Positions 8,910 to 17,774 of a stretch of 47,571 bases of DNA are shown here, piece by piece. The notes beneath the pieces are model-generated. The model searched no databases, was not told the DNA's origin, and worked only from the letters and a program-made list of their open reading frames with translations. The stretch comes from Syntrophomonadaceae bacterium. GTDB lineage: Bacteria > Bacillota > PH28-bin88. Position numbers and translations under genes: made by a program. The DNA lies in contig JAGXSE010000026.1 of assembly GCA_018333865.1 (NCBI GenBank), positions 1 to 47,571 on the forward strand. The letters run 5' to 3'. Each line of letters begins with the position of its first letter. Within the stretch, counting starts at the first letter, position 1.

Positions 8910-9788
8910 TTAAATTATTAACCCAAGTGCAAGCAGCAAACTATAGGCCAATACCAGCCTGGCAGTATTGGCTAAGGTATTATTTAACTCCTGCCCTTCC
9001 AGTTTTAGCATTTCTTTTATCATTTTAACGGCAAAAGGTAAGGTAAGGAGGGGCAATAAGGTCCATGGCCTCACTCCCACTAAGATAACCGCGCACAGGT
9101 AACCTACGCCAAGCAAGAAAACATACTGCCTGACACAAAAGCTGCGGCCAAACCGGACAGCTAAGGTTCGCTTCCCTGCCAGTGCATCATGATGCCGGTC
9201 TCTCGTATTGTTGACTACCAGAATATTGGTTATTAATGCTCCGACCCCCGCTCCGGCTACTATTGAATAAAAGGTAATTTCTCCGGTATGTAAATAGTAA
9301 GTGCCAGCAACTCCTACTAAACCAAAAAAGATAAATACTGCTATATCACCTAATCCTTTATAAGCCAACGCAAAAGGACCAGCAGTGTATAAAATGGCGG
9401 CAGCTACGCAAAAAAATCCGAGCAGGAGCAGCACAGGCCCGCCAATCGAGGAAAGCCAAACGCCAAGGATCACGGCAGCCAATGTAACCAGGAAAACAGC
9501 TATTTGCATTTGTTTAACTGAAATTAAACCAGAGGCAACAGCCCGTTTTGGTCCAATCCTGTCTGCGCCATCAGCACCCTTTAAATAATCAAACAGATCA
9601 TTTGCAAAATTTGAGCTTATTTGCAGCATTAATGATAATAAACCGCAGGCTAATAGAATTTGCCATGAAAAACTTGAGCTGCTAAACGCGAGAGCTGAAC
9701 CGACCAATACAGGCCCAATGGCGGCTGGGAGGGTTTTTGGTCTTGCTGCCAGGATCCAGGGGGTAAATTTATTTGAAAGAACAACCAT
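8910..9788 (-). CDS. menA: 1,4-dihydroxy-2-naphthoate polyprenyltransferase (MenA)
   Basis: 292 residues of a UbiA-type integral membrane prenyltransferase with about eight or nine hydrophobic helices. The first aspartate-rich motif is NFANDLFDYLKGADGADR, and the second is NNTRDRHHDALAGKRTLAVR; both bind the Mg-diphosphate of the prenyl donor. Starting WILAARPKTLPAAIGPVLVG is typical of MenA. It transfers the polyprenyl chain to DHNA, making demethylmenaquinone. It is divergent from the menFDHBEC cluster, which supports menA rather than another UbiA member. AGGAGG lies just before the ATG on the minus strand. Confidence 0.92.
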   Translation of the reverse strand: MVVLSNKFTPWILAARPKTLPAAIGPVLVGSALAFSSSSFSWQILLACGLLSLMLQISSNFANDLFDYLKGADGADRIGPKRAVASGLISVKQMQIAVFLVTLAAVILGVWLSSIGGPVLLLLGFFCVAAAILYTAGPFALAYKGLGDIAVFIFFGLVGVAGTYYLHTGEITFYSIVAGAGVGALITNILVVNNTRDRHHDALAGKRTLAVRFGRSFCVRQYVFLLGVGYLCAVILVGVRPWTLLPLLTLPFAVKMIKEMLKLEGQELNNTLANTARLVLAYSLLLALGLII

Positions 9789-10133
9789 GACAGGGTTCCT
9801 CCTGGCTGTGCCAAACTGGGAGCAGATTTGCTAAATTATATAATCCGGCACTCATCCTGATATTTAATGTTAGATGTATATTATGTTAATTGCTTTTTAC
9901 ACAACACTTTAGCGTTATTTTCTCTGTAAATAACTGGTTGAGTACTTGGGTAGTGGCCATGCTTATTATAACATAAACACTGTTCTGCAGATGGATTTAA
10001 TTCTTGCAGGAACTTATCTTGATTATAAAGAATGAATTACATTCTAATGCCGGGTATTTCTCTATGCCTGGAAAAGCTGAGGTATTAGAGCGGATGGCCA
10101 TCTCTGATAAATAACGCAGCTGGAGGTATTCTA
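9789..10133. other. Divergent intergenic region between menA and menF
   Basis: 345 nt, AT-rich, with no convincing ORF. It must hold promoters for menA (leftward) and for the menF operon (rightward). I see several AT-rich hexamers, such as TATAAC at 9967 with TTGGGT 15 nt upstream, but none that I would call with confidence. No riboswitch or long hairpin was recognised. Confidence 0.5.
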
Positions 10134-11537
10134 GTGATCACCGCTCAGGACAAATTGTTGTATGAAAAACTCAAGGAGGGAATTGCACGTTGCCGGGAAA
10201 CGTTGCAGGCTGTTATAATCAGCAAAGTTAAAAAAGTAAATTGCATTGATGCCTTTTCTTTATTTAGGGCTGGGAGGTCTAAATTTTTTGGAGAACGGGT
10301 TTTTTGGTCAGAGCCTACCAGGAACATCTTGCTTGTTGGAATCGGTCATGCTCATACTATCAACGCAGCCTCAGACAACCAGCGCTTTTCCGATGTGAAG
10401 AATCAATGGCAGCAATTTTTGCATCACCAGATCATTTTATCTGGTTATTATCCATTAATTTATGGGACAGGACCTGTCTTGTTGGGCGGGTTTTCTTTTG
10501 ACCCATACCAGCAAAAAACAGGTTTATGGAAAAATTTTTCAGAAGGCAAAATGATCTTGCCCAGTTTTATGCTTACGGTTAACAAGGGACAGGCATGGTT
10601 GACAACCAATATGCTTGTTAACCGGCATGACAACCCTGATGAAAAGATGGGATGGATGGAAGAGCAGGAACGATTATTGTTCAGAAATCAGTCCAAACCG
10701 TCTCTTCGTCACAATCTAAAATTGAAAGAAATGGAAGTCAGCTCCAGGCAATGGATTGATTCTGTTCAAAAGGTCACCAGAGACATCAGCTACGGTTTAG
10801 TCGATAAAGTCGTATTGGCACGGGAATTACGCCTTGAGGCAACCAATTTTATTCAAGTGGAAGATGTTTTAACTCGCTTGTATAGTGAACAACCTGCAAG
10901 TTATATCTTTGCCGTTGAAAGTGGAGACCATTATTTTATTGGAGCATCACCGGAACGGCTGGTGAAAAAACAAAAAAATAAGTGCCTGTCAATGTGTTTG
11001 GCGGGAACAATTGCCCGGGGAAATTCTGCAAAAGAGGATACACAGCTGGGAGATGCCCTGTTGCAGGATAAGAAAAATTTACATGAGCATTCACTTGTTG
11101 TACAGATGATTAAAACTGGAATGAAAGAAGGGTGTAATGAGATTATCATTCCGGAAAAACCAGCCCTTCGTAAACTGAGAGATGTACAACATTTGTATAC
11201 TCCGGTTATTGGGTTGGTAAAAGATAATATATCACTGTTAGATATGGTGGAAAAGCTCCACCCGACTCCAGCTTTAGGCGGGTACCCGCGAGATAAAGCA
11301 CTGGAAGCAATCCGGGAAGTGGAGAATCTTGACCGTGGATGGTATGGTGGTCCGGTTGGGTGGGTCAATAAAGATGGTGACGGAGAATTTGCTGTTGCGA
11401 TCCGTTCAGGTTTGGTTCAGGGGAAATCGATATCTTTATTTGCCGGATGCGGAATTGTCGCTGAATCTGACCCGGAAAGTGAATTCATGGAAACACAGAT
11501 GAAATTCAAGCCTATGCTATCAGCTTTAAGAGGTTGA
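10134..11537 (+). CDS. menF: Isochorismate synthase (MenF)
   Basis: 467 residues. The C-terminal chorismate-binding domain (about residues 210-460) shows LVDKVVLARELRLEA with the likely base lysine, YFIGASPERLVKK, LAGTIARG, LHPTPALGGYPRDKAL, RGWYGGPVGW and SDPESEFMETQMKFKP with Mg-binding glutamates. It converts chorismate to isochorismate, the first men step. The GTG start at 10134 has GGAGG 7 nt upstream. Its stop is 6 nt from the menD start, so translation is probably coupled. Isochorismate synthases for siderophores look alike, but the men context decides. Confidence 0.92.
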   Translation: MITAQDKLLYEKLKEGIARCRETLQAVIISKVKKVNCIDAFSLFRAGRSKFFGERVFWSEPTRNILLVGIGHAHTINAASDNQRFSDVKNQWQQFLHHQIILSGYYPLIYGTGPVLLGGFSFDPYQQKTGLWKNFSEGKMILPSFMLTVNKGQAWLTTNMLVNRHDNPDEKMGWMEEQERLLFRNQSKPSLRHNLKLKEMEVSSRQWIDSVQKVTRDISYGLVDKVVLARELRLEATNFIQVEDVLTRLYSEQPASYIFAVESGDHYFIGASPERLVKKQKNKCLSMCLAGTIARGNSAKEDTQLGDALLQDKKNLHEHSLVVQMIKTGMKEGCNEIIIPEKPALRKLRDVQHLYTPVIGLVKDNISLLDMVEKLHPTPALGGYPRDKALEAIREVENLDRGWYGGPVGWVNKDGDGEFAVAIRSGLVQGKSISLFAGCGIVAESDPESEFMETQMKFKPMLSALRG

Positions 11538-11543
11538 ATTGCA

Positions 11544-13304
11544 ATGATCAGTAATGATGTGATAACGGCGTATGTTGCGGCATTTGTCGACGAATTAGCA
11601 AGAGCTGGGATATGTGATGTTATTGTTAGCCCTGGCTCCAGGTCAGCGCCGATGGCAATACTAATGGCAGAGCATTCACAAATAAAGGTTTGGACGCAAA
11701 TAGACGAGCGTTCGGCGGGTTTTTTTGCCTTGGGAATGGCTAAGGCGAAAAGAGAACCGGTCGCTTTGCTTTGTACATCAGGAACAGCAGCAGCAAACTA
11801 TTATCCTGCTGTGATAGAAGCCTGTCTTTCCCGGATTCCGCTTTTAGTACTAACAGCAGACCGGCCGCATGAATTACGGGATGTCGGTGCTCCCCAGTCC
11901 ATCGACCAGATTGGTCTCTACGGAAAGTATGCCAAATGGTTTGTTGATGTGGCAATTCCCGATGATAATGAAACAATGCTGCATTATATACGCACAGTCG
12001 CTGGAAGAGCTGTGGGTACAGCCATTGCCGGACCTGCAGGAGTTGTGCACCTCAATTTTCCATTCCGGGAACCGCTAGTTCCGAAATTATCCCTGCCGAA
12101 TTTATGGACGGGCGGCCGCAGGAAAATCAGCCCCAGTTATGTTAAGGTACAAGCAGGAGACAGGCAACTCGATCTAAACCAGCTGCAGTGGTTTGTCGAT
12201 ACTTTAAAAGGTGTTCAAAAAGGAATCATCGTCTGTGGCCCTCTTGATGATCCCCAATTTGCGCAAGAAGTAACACATTTAGCTGCCAGGCTACAATACC
12301 CTGTATTGGCTGATCCGTTATCACAGGTTCGGAGCGGATCCCACCCTAAAGAATGGATTATTGACAGCTATGATTCTTTTTTGCGAAATGAGAATGTTAA
12401 AAAAGATTTAGAGCCGGAAATAATTATCCGGTTCGGAGCGATGCCGACTTCCAAAGCATTTTTATTATATGTTCAGGCCCATCCAAATGCTCGCCAGATT
12501 GTGATTGATAAGGATAGTGGTTGGCAGGAGCCAACTTTGATGGCTTCTGATATGTTTTATTCAGACCCGGTAAAGTTTTGCTGCCGGCTTTCCCAGGCAG
12601 TTGATAAACCTAAACCCCTTGCGAAGTGGGGTGCAAAGTGGAAGAAACTGAATGAAATAAGTCGGTCACATATGCAAAAGGAAGGAATAAGGAATAATTT
12701 ATTCGAGGGACAGGTAATCATCGAACTGCAAAAACTGCTGCCGGATGGCGCAAGTTTATATGTCGGAAACAGCATGCCGGTCCGGGATTTGGATGCGTTT
12801 TTTGCAGTAACCCATAAAAATATTCGCGTTCTGGGGAACCGAGGTGCTAACGGAATTGACGGTCTTGTTTCCAGTGCTTTGGGTGCCAGCGTAGCGTGTT
12901 TCCCACTGGTACTTGTGATTGGTGACGTTTCTTTTTACCATGATTTAAACGGTCTGCTTGCGGCGAAGCTTCATGGATTGAACATAACCATAGTTGTTTT
13001 GAATAATAATGGCGGCGGCATTTTTTCCTTTTTGCCTCAAGCAAAGCATAAGAAACATTTTGAAATGCTGTTCGGAACCCCAACCGGATTGAACTTTGAA
13101 CAGGCAGTCAATATGTATGGCGGTTTCTTTGCACGGGTCTCCAATTGGCAGGAGTTTCGGGAAATGGTAGCTTGTCGCGTTGCAGGAAAGGGACTTTCTG
13201 TGATTGAGGTGCCGACTGAAAGAGAAGAAAATGCAGAACTGCATCGCAGGCTTTGGCAGTCCTTGTCCGAGAATATCAGCCAATCCTTAGACATTGGAAT
13301 ATAA
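11544..13304 (+). CDS. menD: SEPHCHC synthase (MenD)
   Basis: 586 residues, a ThDP-dependent enzyme of typical length. The N-terminal PYR domain has VIVSPGSRSAPM and a likely catalytic glutamate in TQIDERSAGFFALGMAK. The C-terminal PP domain has GNSMPVRDLD, LGNRGANGIDG and the ThDP/Mg motif GDVSFYHDLNGLL ending LNNNGGGIFSFLP. It joins 2-oxoglutarate to isochorismate to give SEPHCHC. AAGAGG lies about 10 nt before the ATG, inside the end of menF. Confidence 0.95.
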   Translation: MISNDVITAYVAAFVDELARAGICDVIVSPGSRSAPMAILMAEHSQIKVWTQIDERSAGFFALGMAKAKREPVALLCTSGTAAANYYPAVIEACLSRIPLLVLTADRPHELRDVGAPQSIDQIGLYGKYAKWFVDVAIPDDNETMLHYIRTVAGRAVGTAIAGPAGVVHLNFPFREPLVPKLSLPNLWTGGRRKISPSYVKVQAGDRQLDLNQLQWFVDTLKGVQKGIIVCGPLDDPQFAQEVTHLAARLQYPVLADPLSQVRSGSHPKEWIIDSYDSFLRNENVKKDLEPEIIIRFGAMPTSKAFLLYVQAHPNARQIVIDKDSGWQEPTLMASDMFYSDPVKFCCRLSQAVDKPKPLAKWGAKWKKLNEISRSHMQKEGIRNNLFEGQVIIELQKLLPDGASLYVGNSMPVRDLDAFFAVTHKNIRVLGNRGANGIDGLVSSALGASVACFPLVLVIGDVSFYHDLNGLLAAKLHGLNITIVVLNNNGGGIFSFLPQAKHKKHFEMLFGTPTGLNFEQAVNMYGGFFARVSNWQEFREMVACRVAGKGLSVIEVPTEREENAELHRRLWQSLSENISQSLDIGI

Positions 13305-13305
13305 C

Positions 13306-14115
13306 ATGAAAATCAACATTAATAGTGTACGTTATCACATAGATATCGCGGGACAAGGTGAGCCCTTGCTCTTACTTCATGGTTTTACTGGTTCCATGGA
13401 GAACTGGCAGCCTTTTCTGCATGAATGGAGTTCTGCTTATAGACTAGTGAGGCTCGATCTTCCGGGTCACGGAAAATCAGATCTTCCTGTCGAACCTTCC
13501 CGTTATGCAATAGAAAAAATTGCAGCCGACATTAAGAAAATACTGGAAGAGCTAAGAATAACTAAAACCCATATCCTGGGATATTCCATGGGAGGACGGC
13601 TTGCTTTGACATTTGCCGTGAAGTACCCTGAGCATGTTTTATCGCTAATTGTAGAAAGCGGTTCGCCAGGACTGGAGACAAGACGAGAAAGAATAGATCG
13701 GATCAAGCATGATGAGCTTTTGGCTGATTTTATCGTGGCTGCTGGGATGGAAGCATTTGTCGATTATTGGGAGAATCAGCCTTTATTTAAAACCCAACAT
13801 TCGTTACCAGCCGGGACCAGAGACAGCATTCGTAGTCAACGTTTAAATAACTATCCTTTAGGTTTAGCCAATAGTCTTCGCGGAATGGGAAGCGGAAAGC
13901 AGCCACCTTTGTGGAACTCTCTACAATTGTTGCAAATGCCCGTTTTTTTGATTGCCGGTGATAAGGATGAAAAGTTTTGCCGCATTGCCGAAAAAATGAG
14001 CAAAAATATTCGCAATGTAAAAATAGCATTGGTGCCAGCGTCAGGCCATGCGATTCATGTTGAACATCCTGAGATTTTTGGTAAAATGGTTATGAACTTT
14101 TTAAAAAATGTTTGA
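13306..14115 (+). CDS. menH: SHCHC synthase-like alpha/beta hydrolase (MenH)
   Basis: About 269 residues from ATG 13306, which lies one base after the menD stop; an in-frame TTG at 13294 would overlap menD. The alpha/beta-hydrolase fold shows [13 protein letters not shown], the nucleophile elbow [10 protein letters not shown] (Ser about residue 92), the acid segment AGDKDEKF and the histidine in [11 protein letters not shown]. It eliminates pyruvate from SEPHCHC. Place in the men operon supports the call over a general esterase. No strong separate ribosome binding site is seen, so coupling to menD is likely. Confidence 0.88.
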   Translation: MKININSVRYHIDIAGQGEPLLLLHGFTGSMENWQPFLHEWSSAYRLVRLDLPGHGKSDLPVEPSRYAIEKIAADIKKILEELRITKTHILGYSMGGRLALTFAVKYPEHVLSLIVESGSPGLETRRERIDRIKHDELLADFIVAAGMEAFVDYWENQPLFKTQHSLPAGTRDSIRSQRLNNYPLGLANSLRGMGSGKQPPLWNSLQLLQMPVFLIAGDKDEKFCRIAEKMSKNIRNVKIALVPASGHAIHVEHPEIFGKMVMNFLKNV

Positions 14116-14137
14116 AGCAAGAGTAGGAGGCTTTGCA

Positions 14138-14956
14138 ATGCCGGTTCAATGGGTAAAAGAGCGGGAGTATGAAGATATATTATATGAAACCTACAATCAT
14201 ATCGCGAAGATCACAATTAATCGTCCGGAGGTACGCAATGCGTTTCGCCCGAAGACGGTAAACGAACTTATTCATGCCTTTACTATTGCCCGGGATGATG
14301 CGGATATTGGTGTTATTATTTTAACGGGTGCGGGGGATAAGGCATTTTGTTCCGGAGGAGATCAAAGTGTTCGCGGGCACGGCGGCTATGTAGGGGATGA
14401 CCGGATTCCGCGTTTGAATGTGCTGGATTTGCAGCGATTAATCCGAGTAATTCCAAAGCCGGTAGTTGCCATGGTGGCAGGCTATGCGATTGGCGGCGGC
14501 CATGTTTTGCATATAGTCTGTGATTTAACGATTGCGGCAGATAATGCAATATTTGGACAGACCGGTCCGAGGGTAGGAAGTTTTGATGCTGGATACGGTG
14601 CAGGTTATCTGGCGCGCATTGTCGGACACAAGAAGGCACGGGAAATCTGGTATTTATGCCGGCAATATTCTGCCAAGGAAGCGCTGGATATGGGATTGGT
14701 CAATACAGTTGTCCCACTTGCAGAACTGGAAGATGAAACTGTGAAATGGTGTAAAGAAATGCTGGAGAAGTCACCGACAGCGCTTCGTTTTTTGAAAGCG
14801 TCTTTTAATGCGGATACGGACGGCTTGGCAGGCCTGCAACAATTAGGTGGTGATGCAACCCTTCTTTATTATACAACTGAAGAGGCAAAAGAAGGTCATG
14901 CAGCTTATAAGGAAAAAAGAAAGCCGGATTTTAAAAAATTCCCACGTTTTCCGTAA
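14138..14956 (+). CDS. menB: 1,4-dihydroxy-2-naphthoyl-CoA synthase (MenB)
   Basis: 272 residues from ATG 14138, chosen for TAGGAGG at 14124-14130; the frame is open upstream into menH. The crotonase fold is clear: [29 protein letters not shown] with the oxyanion-hole glycines, [14 protein letters not shown], and [17 protein letters not shown]. The Gly in QTGPRVG is what bicarbonate-dependent MenB enzymes carry, so this is likely that type (inference). It closes the second naphthoquinone ring from OSB-CoA. A hairpin follows the stop. Confidence 0.95.
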   Translation: MPVQWVKEREYEDILYETYNHIAKITINRPEVRNAFRPKTVNELIHAFTIARDDADIGVIILTGAGDKAFCSGGDQSVRGHGGYVGDDRIPRLNVLDLQRLIRVIPKPVVAMVAGYAIGGGHVLHIVCDLTIAADNAIFGQTGPRVGSFDAGYGAGYLARIVGHKKAREIWYLCRQYSAKEALDMGLVNTVVPLAELEDETVKWCKEMLEKSPTALRFLKASFNADTDGLAGLQQLGGDATLLYYTTEEAKEGHAAYKEKRKPDFKKFPRFP

Positions 14957-14981
14957 ACAGCCAAGCCTTGTCTGAAGGCGC

Positions 14982-15013
14982 CAGCTTGATGAAAATCTCA
15001 TCAAGCTGATTTT
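14982..15013 (+). terminator. Intra-operon hairpin between menB and menE
   Basis: A perfect 11-bp stem (CAGCTTGATGA / TCATCAAGCTG) with a 5-nt loop is followed by ATTTT. It looks like a Rho-independent terminator or attenuator within the men cluster, placing menE-menC in a separately tuned segment. Confidence 0.65.
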
Positions 15014-15060
15014 ACAAATGAGGTAGTTATCTATGATAAATTAAAGGGGCAACAATAACA

Positions 15061-16551
15061 GTGACTAGTGATATAATGCCTAATTGGTTATCTAAGCGGG
15101 CATTACTTACACCGGAACGAATTGCTTTAAGAGCCGGGGATCATGCATGGACATTTGCCGAGTTGAACCAGCGCTCCCAAAGAACCGCTCAACGGCTGGC
15201 CCAATTCGGTATTAAAAAAGACGATCATGTTGCTCTCCTGGTTCAAAACAGCCTGCAATCGGTTGAGATCTTTCATGCCCTGGAATATCTTGGCGCTGTT
15301 ATGGTATTGCTGAATACCAGGCTTACCCCCTATGAATTGGCCTGGCAGCTGCAAGACGCCAGTGCAGTATGTCTTATTTATGATCATGACTATCAGGAAC
15401 TAACCACTAAAATCAAGTTGCATGACCCGGGTCTGCAAATTGTTTCAACTACGGAGCTGCTTAAGTTGCATGGAATATCCGTTCCGTTAAGTCATGAATT
15501 CACATTAGACCATGTCCATTCGATAATTTATACTTCCGGAACAACCGGACATCCGAAGGGAGTTATGCTGACCTATGGCAATTATTGGTGGAGCGCTGTT
15601 GCTTCCGCAATAAATCTTGGTTTAAATGTTAACGATTGCTGGCTGCTTTGTCTGCCTGTTTTTCACGTCGGCGGGTTATCGATTGTGATACGAGGTGTCA
15701 TTTACGGTATTACAGTGGAGATTCACCCACAATTTGATCCGGTAAAAATAAATGAGTCTATCCGGCAGGGCCGGGTTACAATGATATCTGTGGTCAGCGT
15801 AATGTTAACAAAGATGCTGCAAGAATTAGGCCATGCATCCTATCCCACTTCCTTACGCTGTGTACTTTTGGGGGGAGGCCCTGTGCCCCGTACCCTGCTG
15901 GAACAAGGCGAGCAACGCAATATTCCGCTGTTTCAAACTTATGGGATGACAGAAACGGCATCGCAGATTGCAACCCTGGGTCCGGATTATCTCCGATTAA
16001 AGCCAGGTTCAGCGGGAAAAGCTTTATTTCCTTTTAGGCTCAAAATAATAAAAGGTGGAATAGAGCAAATGCCTGGGGAAGAAGGAGAAATTGTTGTCAA
16101 AGGGCCAAATGTAACAAAAGGCTATTACCGGAAACAGGCGGAAACGGAGAATGTGATCAGAGATGGTTGGCTATATACCGGAGACTGGGGTTATCTTGAT
16201 GAGGATGGTTTTTTATATTTACTGGATCGCCGGGAAGATTTAATTATTTCCGGTGGTGAAAATATCTATCCCGCTGAAGTGGAATCAGTGATTCTCAAGC
16301 ATCCGGCTGTTGAAGAAGCCGGTGTTGCCGGGAGGGAGGATCAAAAATGGGGGCAGGTTCCGGTTGCTTTTGTCAAACTAAAAACCGGTGAGCAAGTAAA
16401 AAAGGAAGATCTTTTTTTATTTTGTCGCCAGAGACTTGCCGGATATAAGGTGCCGATAGCTTTTTACTTTGTCAATGAATTACCCCGTAATGCGACAAAT
16501 AAACTGTTGCGCAGAAGACTTCTAGATCTCCTGCCATTGAAGGATGGTTAG
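15061..16551 (+). CDS. menE: o-Succinylbenzoate-CoA ligase (MenE)
   Basis: 496 residues, an AMP-forming ligase of full length. Motifs: IIYTSGTTGHPKGVMLTY (phosphate loop), FQTYGMTETASQIATL, LYTGDWGYLDEDGFLYLLDR, IISGGENIYPAEVE and a C-terminal lysine in ATNKLLRR. The GTG at 15061 follows AAAGGGG at 11 nt; an ATG at 15076 is the alternative. It activates o-succinylbenzoate with CoA for MenB. Upstream is a terminator-like hairpin; downstream menC starts near or within its end. Neighbours choose menE over other acyl-CoA ligases. Confidence 0.93.
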   Translation: MTSDIMPNWLSKRALLTPERIALRAGDHAWTFAELNQRSQRTAQRLAQFGIKKDDHVALLVQNSLQSVEIFHALEYLGAVMVLLNTRLTPYELAWQLQDASAVCLIYDHDYQELTTKIKLHDPGLQIVSTTELLKLHGISVPLSHEFTLDHVHSIIYTSGTTGHPKGVMLTYGNYWWSAVASAINLGLNVNDCWLLCLPVFHVGGLSIVIRGVIYGITVEIHPQFDPVKINESIRQGRVTMISVVSVMLTKMLQELGHASYPTSLRCVLLGGGPVPRTLLEQGEQRNIPLFQTYGMTETASQIATLGPDYLRLKPGSAGKALFPFRLKIIKGGIEQMPGEEGEIVVKGPNVTKGYYRKQAETENVIRDGWLYTGDWGYLDEDGFLYLLDRREDLIISGGENIYPAEVESVILKHPAVEEAGVAGREDQKWGQVPVAFVKLKTGEQVKKEDLFLFCRQRLAGYKVPIAFYFVNELPRNATNKLLRRRLLDLLPLKDG

Positions 16552-16555
16552 TCAG

Positions 16556-17668
16556 ATGCAACTAAAGCAGGTAAAACTCCATCAGATCCGAATGAAATTA
16601 AATGCGCCCTTTGTGACAAGCTATGGAGCAGTTCAGGATCGGGAAAGCATTATTGTGGAGATGGAAGATGATCAAGGGGTTATTGGCTGGGGAGAATGTG
16701 TTGCTTTCTCTTTTCCCTGGTATACAGAAGAGACGCTGCAAACCTGCCGGCATATGATGGCGGACTTTTTAATTCCAATCTTATTTCAACAACCCCTCGC
16801 TCATCCGGATGAAGTAAGGCAGCGCTTCTTACCTGTCCGACGGAACCAGATGGCAAAAGCGGCCTTGGAAGGAGCTGTTTGGGATGTATATGCGAAGCAC
16901 AAAATGATGACGCTCTCGAAGGTAATTGGCGGGGAAAAAGAAAAGATTGATGTTGGGGTAGCTATCGGGATACGACCGCTGGAGATGATGCTGGATGAGA
17001 TCAATAATGCATTAGCGGAGGGTTATAAAAGAATAAAAGTTAAAATTAAACCGGGCTTAGAACATGAGCTCTTAGGAGGAATCAGAAAACATTTTCCAAA
17101 CCTCCCCCTGATGGCAGACGCCAATTCCGCTTATTGCCTGGATGACATCGACTTATTGAAGTCTTTGGATGAGTATCAATTAATGATGATTGAGCAGCCG
17201 CTTGGTGTTGATGACCTTGTAGATCATGCTAAATTGCAAAAGCGGATAAAAACTCCAGTTTGCCTGGATGAGAGTATCGTGTCCTATGAGTGTGCTCAAA
17301 AAGCAGTGGAGCTAGGCAGTTGCAAAGTTATTAATATAAAAACTGGCCGTGTCGGAGGAATCAGCGAGGCTAAAAGGATTCATGATCTATGCCAGCAGAA
17401 TGACATTGCCCTCTGGGGTGGTGGTATGCTGGAAGCCGGTGTGGCTAGAGCTCATAGCGTAGCAATAGCTTCTTTGCCTTATTTTACGCTGCCTGCGGAT
17501 ACCGCTGGTTCTTCCCGCTATTGGGAGCAGGATATTATTGAACCTGAAGTAACGGTGCATCAGGGAGCTATTCATGTTTCCAATCAGCCTGGATTAGGAT
17601 ATCATATTAATCGCAACCGCTTAGAAGCGGTGACTGTGCAAAAGACAACTTTTATCAAGGATAAATAA
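16556..17668 (+). CDS. menC: o-Succinylbenzoate synthase (MenC), OSBS/NSAR-like
   Basis: About 370 residues of the enolase superfamily. Active-site elements are visible: KRIKVKIKPG with the KxK lysines, metal ligands in MADANSAY, MIEQPL and CLDES, and a second lysine in INIKTGRVGG. It dehydrates SHCHC to OSB. The length and LGVDDL segment resemble the Firmicutes OSBS/N-succinylamino-acid racemase group, so a second racemase activity is possible. ATG 16556 is preferred to ATG 16544 because AAGGA at 16540-16544 then sits upstream; 16544 overlaps menE. Confidence 0.92.
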   Translation: MQLKQVKLHQIRMKLNAPFVTSYGAVQDRESIIVEMEDDQGVIGWGECVAFSFPWYTEETLQTCRHMMADFLIPILFQQPLAHPDEVRQRFLPVRRNQMAKAALEGAVWDVYAKHKMMTLSKVIGGEKEKIDVGVAIGIRPLEMMLDEINNALAEGYKRIKVKIKPGLEHELLGGIRKHFPNLPLMADANSAYCLDDIDLLKSLDEYQLMMIEQPLGVDDLVDHAKLQKRIKTPVCLDESIVSYECAQKAVELGSCKVINIKTGRVGGISEAKRIHDLCQQNDIALWGGGMLEAGVARAHSVAIASLPYFTLPADTAGSSRYWEQDIIEPEVTVHQGAIHVSNQPGLGYHINRNRLEAVTVQKTTFIKDK

Positions 17669-17774
17669 TATTATCCAAAAATTTTAATTATTCAGGAGGG
17701 AAACAAAGTTCAGTGTTTAATAAAAGATACTAGTTTTCATAAGTGGCACTTTCTAAGTGATGGGAGGAATAGAA

